A stretch of DNA of 49,524 bases from Scatosoma sp045654025 (GTDB lineage Bacteria > Bacillota > Clostridia > Christensenellales > Borkfalkiaceae). The stretch is taken from contig JAZOMO010000025.1 of the NCBI GenBank assembly GCA_045654025.1, forward strand, positions 1 to 49,524, read 5' to 3'. This document shows positions 40,326 to 49,014 of this stretch, in pieces (position 1 is the first letter of the stretch; each line of letters opens with the position of its first letter). Below the pieces are notes generated by a model. The model saw only the letters and a list, made by a program, of their open reading frames with translations, was not told the DNA's origin and did not search any database. A program made the position numbers and the translations under genes.

Positions 40326-41564
40326 TTACACGCGTTTTAACCTACAAACGTAAAAACCAGCCCCAAAAGCCGCGTCGGGCAAGAACTGCAAGCCGTATTG
40401 TTTCTTCTCGTGCGCAAGCGGACTGTCGATACTCTCTACCACAAACTCGGGGTGGGATTTGAGAAACGCCCCGACAATGCCGTCGTTCTCCCCCTCAAAA
40501 ATCGAGCAGGTGGAATAGTACAGCGAGCCGCCTTTTTTGACGTACCCACAGCAAGCGGATAAAATCCCCGTCTGCGCTTTCCGCAAGGAGGCAAAATCCT
40601 CCTCTTTACGAAACAGTTTAATATCAGGGTTTTCGCTGACCGTACCAAAGCCAGAACAAGGCACGTCGCAAAGTACGCCGTCAAATTCCCCCACAAACGC
40701 AGGGTCGAACACCGAGCTATCCTTTTGCTGTGCCGTCAAGTTTTGCACACCCATACGCGCCTTGTACGCCTCGATGAGCTGTACGCGGTGCGGATGCAAT
40801 TCAAACGCCGTCACCTCGCCGCATTTTCCTGCCAAAAGCACCGACTTCCCTCCGGGCGCGGCGCAAGCGTCTAGCAATTTTTCACACGGCTGTACAACGT
40901 CGCAAATGGCGATACTGCCCACCGATTGAAAGGTGTATATCCCTTCGTCAAAGCCCTCGTCACGAACGAAGTGTTCAAAGATATAATTGCCTGCAAACGG
41001 CGTTTCAATATACGCTTTTTTGGCGTACTGTTCGGGCAATTCCTTACCTGCAAACCGCACGGAAACCCCTGCCGATTTTGCCGCCGCAATCGCCGCCGCA
41101 CGCTGACCGTACTCCTTCTTTAATAAGCGATAGGCGTACGCAGGATAGGAGAGCGCAATCGCCTCGCCGTCCTTTTCTTTTTGCAGAGCCTCGTCCACCG
41201 CTTTCTTATCAAACCGCCGCAAAAAGGCGTTGACAAAACCTGAAACACCGCCCTTGCCCAGCTTTTTGCAAAGGCTGACGGCGCAGTCGGTGACCATATA
41301 CTTTTGCTTTTCCATAAAGAGCAGCATATACAGCGCAACCTTCAAAAGGATACGCACGGCAACCTTGGGGGATTTGGGGGCATAATGCTTGATGGCATAA
41401 TCCAGCCACCCATCGTTTTCCAGCACGCCGTAGACGATTTTTACCGTCCTTCCGCGATAGAGCTCCTCAATATAGGTATCGGCAATCGCCTGTTTTAGGT
41501 GCGCCCCGTCCGAATATACCTTCGTCAGGATTTGAAAGGGATCGTATAAGGGATTGCTCAACAT
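40326..41564 (-). CDS. rsmB: 16S rRNA (cytosine(967)-C(5))-methyltransferase RsmB
   Basis: 412 aa: an N-terminal NusB-like RNA-binding domain (FQILTKVYSDGAHLKQAI) then a Rossmann methyltransferase (LLDACAAPGGKSVLLA SAM loop; LCDVPCSGFGTVSENPDI and LYYSTCSIFEGEND, the two catalytic-Cys motifs). The ATG overlaps the fmt stop by 7 bp. Order def-fmt-rsmB-rlmN is conserved with Bacillus. Confidence 0.96.
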   Translation of the reverse strand: MLSNPLYDPFQILTKVYSDGAHLKQAIADTYIEELYRGRTVKIVYGVLENDGWLDYAIKHYAPKSPKVAVRILLKVALYMLLFMEKQKYMVTDCAVSLCKKLGKGGVSGFVNAFLRRFDKKAVDEALQKEKDGEAIALSYPAYAYRLLKKEYGQRAAAIAAAKSAGVSVRFAGKELPEQYAKKAYIETPFAGNYIFEHFVRDEGFDEGIYTFQSVGSIAICDVVQPCEKLLDACAAPGGKSVLLAGKCGEVTAFELHPHRVQLIEAYKARMGVQNLTAQQKDSSVFDPAFVGEFDGVLCDVPCSGFGTVSENPDIKLFRKEEDFASLRKAQTGILSACCGYVKKGGSLYYSTCSIFEGENDGIVGAFLKSHPEFVVESIDSPLAHEKKQYGLQFLPDAAFGAGFYVCRLKRV

Positions 41565-42496
41565 GACAGCACCTGCCCTTTACGGATTTTTTTACCGTTC
41601 AAAAAGTCACTGCCCTGCATGCGCTTGCCGCCTGCGGCCTGTACTTCCACAAGCTTTACTACCCCGTCACCGCAACGAACGAGCAAGCCTTTTTTAGGGA
41701 TATCGCAGACCACTTCACCACATTCCGCTAAGGCGTAGTCCTCGTTCATTTCCGCAACCTCTGCACGGTAGACGTTCAGCGCCACCCCCTCGCAAGCGGT
41801 GTACGCCACGGGCGCAGGATTCGCCGCGCGCACGAGGCAGACAATCTCCCTTGCCGAACGGGTAAAGTCGATTTTTACCTGCGATTTTTCGATTTTGCGG
41901 TAGATACAAACTCCCTCTTCGCCCTGCGGCGTGAGGGTGTAGTTTCCGCTTTCTAACGTTTTCAACGCCTTGACAATCAACGGCGCAGACAAAGCGGACA
42001 ATCTATCCGACAGCTCACCATAGGTTTCGCCGTCCAAAATCTCCGTTTTCTCCACCGTCAAAACGTCGCCGCAGTCCAAGCCTAATTCCGTCTTCATAAT
42101 CGAAACGCCCGTTTCCTTGTCACCGTTTAAGATACAGCTTTGGATCGGGGATGCGCCTCGATAGGCAGGCAACAGCCCTGCGTGGATATTCCATACCCCC
42201 AAAGGGAACGCGTCCAATACCGCTTGAGTCAAAATCTGACCGTAAGCGCAGGTGATAAGCAAATCGCCCCCGAGCGCCTTGACCGCCTCTACCTCGTCAC
42301 GGATTTTCTTGGGTTGGAGCACGGGTAAGCCAAGCTCCAGCGCCTTTGTCTTGACGGGCGGCGGCGTAAGGATACCCTTTCTGCCCTGCGGCTTATCCTC
42401 TTGCGTGATGACGCCCACGACGGAAAACCCGCTTGCGACCATTTCCACAAGCGGTTTTACGGCAAATTCAGGCGTTCCTGCAAACACGATTTTCAT
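41558..42496 (-). CDS. fmt: Methionyl-tRNA formyltransferase
   Basis: 312-aa enzyme that formylates initiator Met-tRNA using 10-formyl-THF. Motifs: IVFAGTPEFAVKPL, GVITQEDKPQGRKGIL, and NIHAGLLPAYRGASPIQS (formyl-transfer site, with Asn, His and downstream Asp). The longer frame from 42631 overlaps def and has no homology; ATG 42496 follows AGAGGTG. It is paired with peptide deformylase, 13 bp upstream. Confidence 0.96.
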   Translation of the reverse strand: MKIVFAGTPEFAVKPLVEMVASGFSVVGVITQEDKPQGRKGILTPPPVKTKALELGLPVLQPKKIRDEVEAVKALGGDLLITCAYGQILTQAVLDAFPLGVWNIHAGLLPAYRGASPIQSCILNGDKETGVSIMKTELGLDCGDVLTVEKTEILDGETYGELSDRLSALSAPLIVKALKTLESGNYTLTPQGEEGVCIYRKIEKSQVKIDFTRSAREIVCLVRAANPAPVAYTACEGVALNVYRAEVAEMNEDYALAECGEVVCDIPKKGLLVRCGDGVVKLVEVQAAGGKRMQGSDFLNGKKIRKGQVLSC

Positions 42497-42509
42497 AGAG
42501 ACACCTCTC

Positions 42510-42965
42510 TTATTTTTCCTCTTCCATATGGCTTGCCTTGTCGATGTACAACACGCCGTCAAGATGGTCGAATTCATGGCAGATTGCACGGGCAAAAAAG
42601 CCCTTTGCCTGCAAAGTCTTTCTTTCGCCAAAGCGGTCGAAATAGGAAATTCTCACCTTCATCGGGCGGTTGACAACACCGCTTTTTCCACGCACGGAAA
42701 GACAGCCTTCCCAGCCTTCCTGCTCACCCTTTTGCGAATGAATGACGGGGTTGATGAACTCGAAATATCCTTCCTCGACGTCCACCACCGCCATACGCAT
42801 CGAAAGCCCGATCTGCGGTGCGGCAAGCCCTGCGCCATTCTCCGCCTTTACGGTATCGCGCATATCCTCCAAAATCGCCCACAGCTTTTCATCAAACTCC
42901 GCAATCGGTTCGCATTTTTTTCTAAGGACGGGATCGCCGACCTGTACTACTTGTTTTACAGCCAT
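42510..42965 (-). CDS. def: Peptide deformylase
   Basis: 151 aa. Removes the formyl group from nascent proteins at the ribosome exit. Three motifs: GAGLAAPQIG (44-53), EGCLSV (87-92; Cys89 binds metal) and HEFDH (130-134; His130 and His134 bind metal, Glu131 is catalytic). Length and context (priA-def-fmt) are standard. Confidence 0.97.
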   Translation of the reverse strand: MAVKQVVQVGDPVLRKKCEPIAEFDEKLWAILEDMRDTVKAENGAGLAAPQIGLSMRMAVVDVEEGYFEFINPVIHSQKGEQEGWEGCLSVRGKSGVVNRPMKVRISYFDRFGERKTLQAKGFFARAICHEFDHLDGVLYIDKASHMEEEK

Positions 42966-42984
42966 TGTTTATACCTTCCTATGT

Positions 42985-45159
42985 TTAGCTTAAATTCGCA
43001 GGGTTTTCCTCTACGGAAATCAGCGCGTCGCGACTGCGAGCCTCTAAGCAAATATCGTAGATTTGCGGCAGCAACGCCCCGTCCGTCAGCCTCATCAGCA
43101 CCTGATAGCGGTACTTGTTTTCAATCCGTTTGATGGGCGCAGCCATCTTGTTGAAAAAGAGGAATTTTTCTTGATTGTTTTGGTACACTTCCTCTAAGGC
43201 AAAGTACACCGTCTTCAATACTTCTAGCGTTTTCTTGTTATCCTCGCCCGATACCAGCACACGCACGATTTTCGAGAACGGCGGGAACGCCGCGCCCTCA
43301 CGCAGAGAAACCTCCATACCGTAAAAGCCCTCGAAATCATAATCGCACGCAAAGCGCAACACGTCGTTTTCAGGCGAGAAGGTCTGCAATACGACCTTGC
43401 CTTTTTCTTCCGCACGCCCACTTCTGCCTGCCACCTGCGTAATCAGTTGGAAGGTGCGCTCGGCGCTGCGGTAATCGTTGAAATGCAGGCTCATATCCGC
43501 ATCCAAAATCCCAACGAGGGTGACCGCAGGGAAATCGTGCCCCTTGGCAATCATCTGCGTGCCAACGAGGATATCCGCTTTCTTTTCCCCGAACTCTTTT
43601 AAGATTTTGTAATGCCCCTCTTTGCCGCTGGTCGTGTCGTTGTCCATACGCAAAATCCGCGCGGTGGGGTACAGTTTTTTCAATTCTTCAACCACCCTCT
43701 GCGTGCCCGTCCCCGAATAGGACAGCTTTTTCGAGCCGCAGTCTGGACAGCCCGACAACATATTATATCTCGTTCCGCAATAGTGGCATTTGAGGCAGTC
43801 CTCATCCCGATGATAAGTCAGGGAAACGTCGCAAGCCTCACACTTTGCAACGTAGCCGCACTCCTTACAGATAACCGTCTGCGAATACCCACGGCGGTTC
43901 AAAAAGAGAATGGCTTGGTTGCCCGTCGCCAGCGTCTTTTCCAGCTCGTCTTTAAGCGCAGAGGAAAAGGCGGTGTTGTTGCCACGGCGCACCTCTTTTC
44001 GCATGTCGACGATTTGGATATACGGCATCGGCTTTTTGTTGATACGCTCTTTGAGCGTAATCAGCCCAAACTCGCCCAAAAGCGCCTTTCGATAGGTTTC
44101 CACCGAAGGGGTAGCGCTGCCCAAAACCAGCTTACAGCCGTTGCACTTTGCGCGCAGACAAGCAATATCAAAGGTGTTGTACCGAGGGGCGGTTTCGCTA
44201 AAATAACTGCCGTCGTGCTCCTCGTCGATGATGATAACGCCCAAGTTTTCAAGGGGGGCGAAGATAGCGCTTCTTGCACCGATGGCGATTTTCGCCTCGC
44301 CCGTACGAAGTCTCCACCATTCGTCAAAGCGTTCGCCTGCGGAAAGTCCGCTGTGTAAAATTGCGGCGTTCTTGCCAAAGCGCGCGCGAAGTTGCGCCAA
44401 CATCTGCGGCGTCAAGGAAATTTCCGGCACGAGGAAAATCGAGCTTTCACCCTTTTCTAAACACTCGGCAATCAAGGTCAGGTAGATTTCCGTCTTACCG
44501 CTGCCCGTCACGCCGTGTACAAGCTGTACCGTGCGTTCGTCCGTCTTAATGGCGTTTACCGCCCTTTCCTGCGCCGCCGTCAGCGTACGCGCAGGGGCTT
44601 GACCTTCCACCGTTTTGTAGGGGTCACGTTTGACCTGTTCCGATACGACGGTGATGTACCCTTTCTTTTCCAAAGCGGCAACGCTACCGGGGAATTGCTT
44701 GTTCAAAAGCGCGCAATCCGTCTTGCCGTTCACGGCAAGATACTCCACCGCCGCCATCTGATTTTTGGCAGACTTCGGCAGGGAAATTTCCTCAGGCGCA
44801 ACCGCCAAAGCGGCGTATCTCCGATACAATTCCCGTACCTTTCCCGTACGCATTTCCGCAGGCAAAAACAGCCTCAGCGACAGCGCTAAGGGCACGGCGT
44901 ACCGCCTTGCAATCCGTTTTGCAAGGTCCACGCACTCCTCGGTCAGGGCAGGCAAGCCGTCCTCGGTGGGCTTGATTTTTTTGAGTTTTTTGGGGTCAAA
45001 ATCGGTGGTTTCCTTCAAGCTGACGACAAACCCCGTCAACATTCTAGGGCCGAAGGGCGCAAGGACGCGTGCGCCGACTTTCGTACTATCGTCGCAAAGA
45101 TAATCGAACACTCTGTCCGTTTCACCCGAAGTAATATCCACAATCACTTCCGCAATCAT
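42985..45159 (-). CDS. priA: Primosomal protein N' (PriA helicase)
   Basis: 724-aa helicase that restarts stalled replication forks. N-terminal 3'-end-binding domain (EVIVDITSGETDRVFDYL), Walker A HGVTGSGKTEIYL, DEEHDGSY box, then eight cysteines in a zinc-binding insert (CKECGYVAKCEAC, CLKCHYC, CPDC), and helicase motifs FLNRRGYSQTVIC, GTGTQRVVEEL and LVGTQMIAKGHDFPAVTLV. ATG 45159 is chosen, with GGGGG 8 nt upstream; a GTG at 45168 is adjacent to that site and less likely. coaBC, normally between rpoZ and priA, is absent. Confidence 0.96.
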   Translation of the reverse strand: MIAEVIVDITSGETDRVFDYLCDDSTKVGARVLAPFGPRMLTGFVVSLKETTDFDPKKLKKIKPTEDGLPALTEECVDLAKRIARRYAVPLALSLRLFLPAEMRTGKVRELYRRYAALAVAPEEISLPKSAKNQMAAVEYLAVNGKTDCALLNKQFPGSVAALEKKGYITVVSEQVKRDPYKTVEGQAPARTLTAAQERAVNAIKTDERTVQLVHGVTGSGKTEIYLTLIAECLEKGESSIFLVPEISLTPQMLAQLRARFGKNAAILHSGLSAGERFDEWWRLRTGEAKIAIGARSAIFAPLENLGVIIIDEEHDGSYFSETAPRYNTFDIACLRAKCNGCKLVLGSATPSVETYRKALLGEFGLITLKERINKKPMPYIQIVDMRKEVRRGNNTAFSSALKDELEKTLATGNQAILFLNRRGYSQTVICKECGYVAKCEACDVSLTYHRDEDCLKCHYCGTRYNMLSGCPDCGSKKLSYSGTGTQRVVEELKKLYPTARILRMDNDTTSGKEGHYKILKEFGEKKADILVGTQMIAKGHDFPAVTLVGILDADMSLHFNDYRSAERTFQLITQVAGRSGRAEEKGKVVLQTFSPENDVLRFACDYDFEGFYGMEVSLREGAAFPPFSKIVRVLVSGEDNKKTLEVLKTVYFALEEVYQNNQEKFLFFNKMAAPIKRIENKYRYQVLMRLTDGALLPQIYDICLEARSRDALISVEENPANLS

Positions 45160-45194
45160 CCTTTCCACCCCCTTTCTGATTTTGCCACATACAG

Positions 45195-45227
45195 CAAGAA
45201 AAGCCGACTGCCTTCACGGCAATCGGC
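45195..45227 (-). terminator. Intrinsic terminator of gmk-rpoZ
   Basis: GCCGA-TTGCC / GGCAG-TCGGC with one internal mismatch and a short loop, followed on the minus strand by TTTTCTT. It lies between rpoZ and priA. Confidence 0.8.
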
Positions 45228-45236
45228 GGTTTTTCT

Positions 45237-45458
45237 TTAGTCTTTTGCAATAACAACCTTTCCGTCTGCGATGTCTACGCAAGCGGAAGACAATTCCTTA
45301 GGTCTTGCACTGCCGTCGCGAAGCCCTAAATTCTTTTCTGTCTCCAAGATTTGGCGAGCACGCTTAGACGCCACCGCGCAAAGCGCATAGCGGCTGATAG
45401 GGTCCTCTTCCGTCCCAAGCTTTCTAATCAATTCGTCTACCGAAGGTTCGTTTACCAT
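45237..45458 (-). CDS. rpoZ: RNA polymerase omega subunit
   Basis: 73 aa. The core RYALCAVASKRARQIL followed by a basic/acidic tail is the omega signature that folds around the beta' subunit. It has AAGGAGAG before the ATG. Position after gmk is standard. Confidence 0.92.
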   Translation of the reverse strand: MVNEPSVDELIRKLGTEEDPISRYALCAVASKRARQILETEKNLGLRDGSARPKELSSACVDIADGKVVIAKD

Positions 45459-45480
45459 AGTTCTATCTCTCCTTTTTAGG

Positions 45481-46038
45481 TTATTTATTCTTTTCTTTGT
45501 CTATCAAATCGGACAGCTCTTTGAGTGCCGTTTCGAAATCATCGTTGACGATGACGTAGTCGTATTCAGGCAACTTCGACAGTTCAAAGTCCATTCTTGC
45601 CAAACGCTTTTCAATCGCCTCAGGCGTTTCGGAATTGCGCCCCGTCAAACGGCGCACCAGCTCCTCTTTCGAAGGGGGCATGATGAACACCAAAATCAGC
45701 TGCGGATATTCCTTCTTCGCATTCAAGCCACCCACGACGTCGATTTCCATGATAATCGACTTTTCCTCTAAGGTTTCCTTGACGAAGGAACGGGGCGTGC
45801 CGTACTTACCGCTCATATGTTCGTCGTATTCCAAGAAGTCCCCTTCCTCGATACGGCGCGCAAATTCTTCCTCGGAAAGGAAGAAATAATGCTTTCCGTG
45901 TACCTCGCCAGCTCTCGGAGCGCGCGTCGTGCAGGAAACGGATTCCACCACGTCGCTTCTGCGGGTAATCAATTCTTTTACCAAAGTGCCTTTACCAACC
46001 CCGGAAGGTCCAGACACCACCAACAATACGTTCTTCAT
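45481..46038 (-). CDS. gmk: Guanylate kinase
   Basis: 185 aa. Converts GMP to GDP with ATP. P-loop VVSGPSGVGKGTLVKEL at the N-terminus, SCTTRAPRAGEVHGKHYFFL (GMP binding) and IIMEIDVVGGLNAKKEYP. Full length. yicC is upstream, rpoZ downstream. remA, which sits between yicC and gmk in Bacillus, is not present. Confidence 0.97.
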   Translation of the reverse strand: MKNVLLVVSGPSGVGKGTLVKELITRRSDVVESVSCTTRAPRAGEVHGKHYFFLSEEEFARRIEEGDFLEYDEHMSGKYGTPRSFVKETLEEKSIIMEIDVVGGLNAKKEYPQLILVFIMPPSKEELVRRLTGRNSETPEAIEKRLARMDFELSKLPEYDYVIVNDDFETALKELSDLIDKEKNK

Positions 46039-46062
46039 TTGTTTGTCCGTACCCCCGAATCG

Positions 46063-46938
46063 TTATTCTACGTTTTGTACTTGTTCGCGGATTTTTTCAA
46101 TCTCGTTCTTCAAGGCAAGCCCTGCGCGCGTGATTTCCACGTCGTTGCTCTTGGAGCAGGTCGTATTCGCCTCGCGGTTAAATTCCTGCACGAGGAAGTC
46201 CAGCTTTCTGCCCACAATCCCTTCCGTGCAAATCGAACGGAACTGCGCGATGTGCGAATGTAAACGGGTCAGCTCCTCGTCGATATTGCTCTTATCTGCA
46301 AACACAGCGACTTCGGTCAGCAATCTTCCCTCGTCCACCTGCACCGCCGACAGATAATCCTGCACTTTTGCGGTCAGCTTTTCCCGATACTCCTCTTGGA
46401 TTTTCGGGGCGCGCGCCTCGATGATATCCACCGTCTTTTCGATGAGTTCCACACGGGCAAGCATATCCTCTTCCAGCTTCTTCCCCTCCACCGCGCGCAT
46501 CGCGTTGAGGTTATCCAGCGCCAAGTTCACCGCCGTCGTCAGGGCGGTAATCAGCTCCTCGTCAGCCGCCGCAACGTCGTCCTGCTTTAACACCTCAGGA
46601 TAACGGAGCACCGAGGAAAGGGTCAAATCGTCCACAAGATCAGGAAACGCCTCTTTCAAAGCCTTTGCCGACGATACGTACGCGTTTGCCACCGCAAGGT
46701 CTACGGTAAACGCCGTCGATTTTTCACGCTTGTCTTTCAGGGATATGTATAAATCGGCGTGCCCTCTCGTCAACTTTTCACGCACCAGCTTGCGAATGAC
46801 GTCCTCGTAAGCGGTAAAGATGCGAGGCGCTTTGACGTTCACGTCCAAATAGCGGTTGTTCACCGTCTTGATTTCGCAGGTCAGCTCTACGCCACCCACC
46901 TTGTATTCACCTTTTCCGTATCCGGTCATACTCAGCAT
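46063..46938 (-). CDS. yicC: YicC-family endoribonuclease
   Basis: 291 aa. N-terminal MLSMTGYGKGEYKVGGVELTCEIKTVNNRYLDV and the C-terminal VGRKLDFLVQEFNREANTTCSKSNDVEI / GLALKNEIEKIREQVQNVE are the two YicC domains. YicC proteins are reported ribonucleases that help degrade small RNAs. It heads the yicC-gmk-rpoZ unit with its own promoter at 46987-47015. Confidence 0.95.
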   Translation of the reverse strand: MLSMTGYGKGEYKVGGVELTCEIKTVNNRYLDVNVKAPRIFTAYEDVIRKLVREKLTRGHADLYISLKDKREKSTAFTVDLAVANAYVSSAKALKEAFPDLVDDLTLSSVLRYPEVLKQDDVAAADEELITALTTAVNLALDNLNAMRAVEGKKLEEDMLARVELIEKTVDIIEARAPKIQEEYREKLTAKVQDYLSAVQVDEGRLLTEVAVFADKSNIDEELTRLHSHIAQFRSICTEGIVGRKLDFLVQEFNREANTTCSKSNDVEITRAGLALKNEIEKIREQVQNVE

Positions 46939-46986
46939 ATGCGTTTTTCCTTCCCACGCAGAGCGTGGTTTCGTTTAATCTTACCC

Positions 46987-47015
46987 ATTATAGCAGACTT
47001 TTTTACTTTTATCAA
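46987..47015 (-). promoter_or_regulatory. Sigma-A promoter of yicC-gmk-rpoZ
   Basis: TTGATA (47010-47015), 17 bp, TATAAT (46987-46992) on the minus strand; leader about 42 nt. Confidence 0.85.
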
Positions 47016-47060
47016 GAGTTTTTGAAAAATTTTCCTCTTGTTTCTTTAGAAAAAGAGAGG

Positions 47061-49001
47061 TTATTCCCCCAAAAGCGCGATAAAGCCCGCTTCGTCCAAA
47101 ATTTTAATCCCCAGTTTTTGCGCTTTTGCAAGCTTACTGCCCGCCTCTTCGCCGGCAATCACCAAGGTCGTCGCCTTGTTTACCGAGCTTTGGCATACGC
47201 CGCCACGCGCCTCAATCAGTTTTTGCGCCTCGCTACGCTTATAGTTCGTCAGTGTTCCCGTCAAAACGACGTTTTCACCTGCGAACACGCCCGTCCTTTC
47301 GACTTCTTCCCAGACAGGAGAAACTCCCTGCGCCGTCAAAGCCGCAAGCTCCGCACGGTTTTTCTCATCCGCAAAGTACGCCACGATGTTGTTTGCCGTA
47401 ATCTCCCCGACGTTTTCGAGGGCAATCAGCTCCTCTGCCGTCGCCCCGGAAAGCGCCTGCATATTTTGGAAACGCTTTGCCAAATCCTTCGCCGCCACCT
47501 TGCCGATACCATCCACGCCGATGGCAAAGATGAAGGAGTCCAAGGTCGGGGTTTTACTTTTCTCAATCGCCCCCAAGAGGTTGCCCACCTTCTTTTCCTT
47601 AAAGCCTTCCAAGTCAGACAAATCGTCTGCCGTCAAGCGGTAGAGATCGGAAAAATCCTTAATACGACCTTTCTTAATCAAAAGCTCTGCCGTGCTCTCC
47701 GAAAAGCCCTCGATATCCATCGCGTTTTTGGAGGCGAAATGGGCAAATTTTGCCGTCAAACGAGGCAGGCATTCCTCGTTCGGGCAGAACAAATGCGCCC
47801 CGTTTTCGTACACCTCCGCGCCACAATAGGGGCAAACGGTGGGCACGGGCACGGTTTTGCTGTGTTCGTAATGCTCGGTTGTGCCCAAGATTTCAGGAAT
47901 GACCTCATTCGAGCGGCGCACCAACACGCGAGAGCCGATTTTCACGTCCTTACGCACGATGTCGCCGTAGTTGTTCAAGGTGGCTTTGGACACGGTTGCA
48001 CCGCCTAAGTCCACGGGCTCTAACAACCCCAAAGGGGTCAGCTTACCCGTTCTGCCCACCTGCCAGATAACGTCCTTTAAGAGGGTGGTGATTTCCTCCG
48101 CCTCAAACTTATACGCCATCGCCCAGCGGGGGAATTTGTCGGTAAAGCCCATCAAATCACGCACTTTCGGATCGTTTACTTTAATGACCGCACCATCCGT
48201 CAATACGTCGATAGTTTTTCTTTCCCTCTCAATCTCGTCAATGGCGTCCAGCATTTCTTGCCCTGTGCAAACCCTAAAATAAGGGAACACTTTGAACCCC
48301 TCTTTTTTGAGAAATTCATGCGCCTCTTCTTGCGAAAAATCCTCGCCGCCCGAGAGATAATTGACGTCGTAAAAATAAATTTCCACACGCCGTTTTTCCG
48401 TAATTTTCGGGTCTAAATTGCGCACTGCGCCTGCGACGGCGTTGCGTGCGTTTTTGAGTGGCTCACTCGCCGTTTTATTGTACTCGTCAAGCACGGAAAG
48501 TCGAATAACCGCTTCCCCTCTCACTTCGAGCGTACCCGTATAAGAAATGGCGAGCGGAAAGGATTTCACCGTCAAAATTTGCGCCGTGACGTCCTCGCCC
48601 ACAACCCCGTTTCCACGGGTCGTTGCCCGTACGAATTTTCCGTTTTCGTACGTCAAACAAACGGTCAACCCGTCGAATTTGTATTCCACACAGAACTGCG
48701 TTTGCCCGCCTGCCGCCTTTTCCGTTTTCGTGATAAAGCTTTGCAGTTGTTCTTTCGTCACCGATTTATCCAGCGAATATAATCTCGCAATATGCGTGTG
48801 TTGGGTAAACCCCTTAATCGGCTCGCCGCCCACTCTACGGGTAGGCGAATCGTCAAACCGCACGCCACTCTCTTTTTCCAAAGCACACAGCTCATCGTAC
48901 AAAGCGTCGTACTCTTTATCCGAAACGGTGGGCTTGTCGAGTACGTAGTATTCGTACGCCCAACGGTTTAAAATATCCGTCAATTCTCTTTGTCTATTCA
49001 T
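47061..49001 (-). CDS. ligA: NAD-dependent DNA ligase
   Basis: 646 aa. Seals nicks in DNA using NAD+. The Ia domain YYVLDKPTVSDKEYDALYDEL binds NMN. Catalytic Lys108 lies in CVEYKFDGLTVCL (KxDG motif). OB-fold, four-Cys zinc finger (CPYCG ... FCPNEECL), HhH repeats (GFKEKKVGNLLGAIEKS, GVDGIGKVAAKDLAKRF) and a C-terminal BRCT domain (GENVVLTGTLTNYKRSEA) follow. Length is slightly under the usual 660-670. ATG follows AAGGAAG. Directly after pcrA, as in Bacillus. Confidence 0.97.
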   Translation of the reverse strand: MNRQRELTDILNRWAYEYYVLDKPTVSDKEYDALYDELCALEKESGVRFDDSPTRRVGGEPIKGFTQHTHIARLYSLDKSVTKEQLQSFITKTEKAAGGQTQFCVEYKFDGLTVCLTYENGKFVRATTRGNGVVGEDVTAQILTVKSFPLAISYTGTLEVRGEAVIRLSVLDEYNKTASEPLKNARNAVAGAVRNLDPKITEKRRVEIYFYDVNYLSGGEDFSQEEAHEFLKKEGFKVFPYFRVCTGQEMLDAIDEIERERKTIDVLTDGAVIKVNDPKVRDLMGFTDKFPRWAMAYKFEAEEITTLLKDVIWQVGRTGKLTPLGLLEPVDLGGATVSKATLNNYGDIVRKDVKIGSRVLVRRSNEVIPEILGTTEHYEHSKTVPVPTVCPYCGAEVYENGAHLFCPNEECLPRLTAKFAHFASKNAMDIEGFSESTAELLIKKGRIKDFSDLYRLTADDLSDLEGFKEKKVGNLLGAIEKSKTPTLDSFIFAIGVDGIGKVAAKDLAKRFQNMQALSGATAEELIALENVGEITANNIVAYFADEKNRAELAALTAQGVSPVWEEVERTGVFAGENVVLTGTLTNYKRSEAQKLIEARGGVCQSSVNKATTLVIAGEEAGSKLAKAQKLGIKILDEAGFIALLGE

Positions 49002-49014
49002 CTTCCTTTTCCCC

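Noticed and set aside
46965..48008. 347-aa plus-strand frame
   Set aside because: Lies antisense to ligA, which has a full set of ligase motifs; codon bias keeps the reverse frame open.
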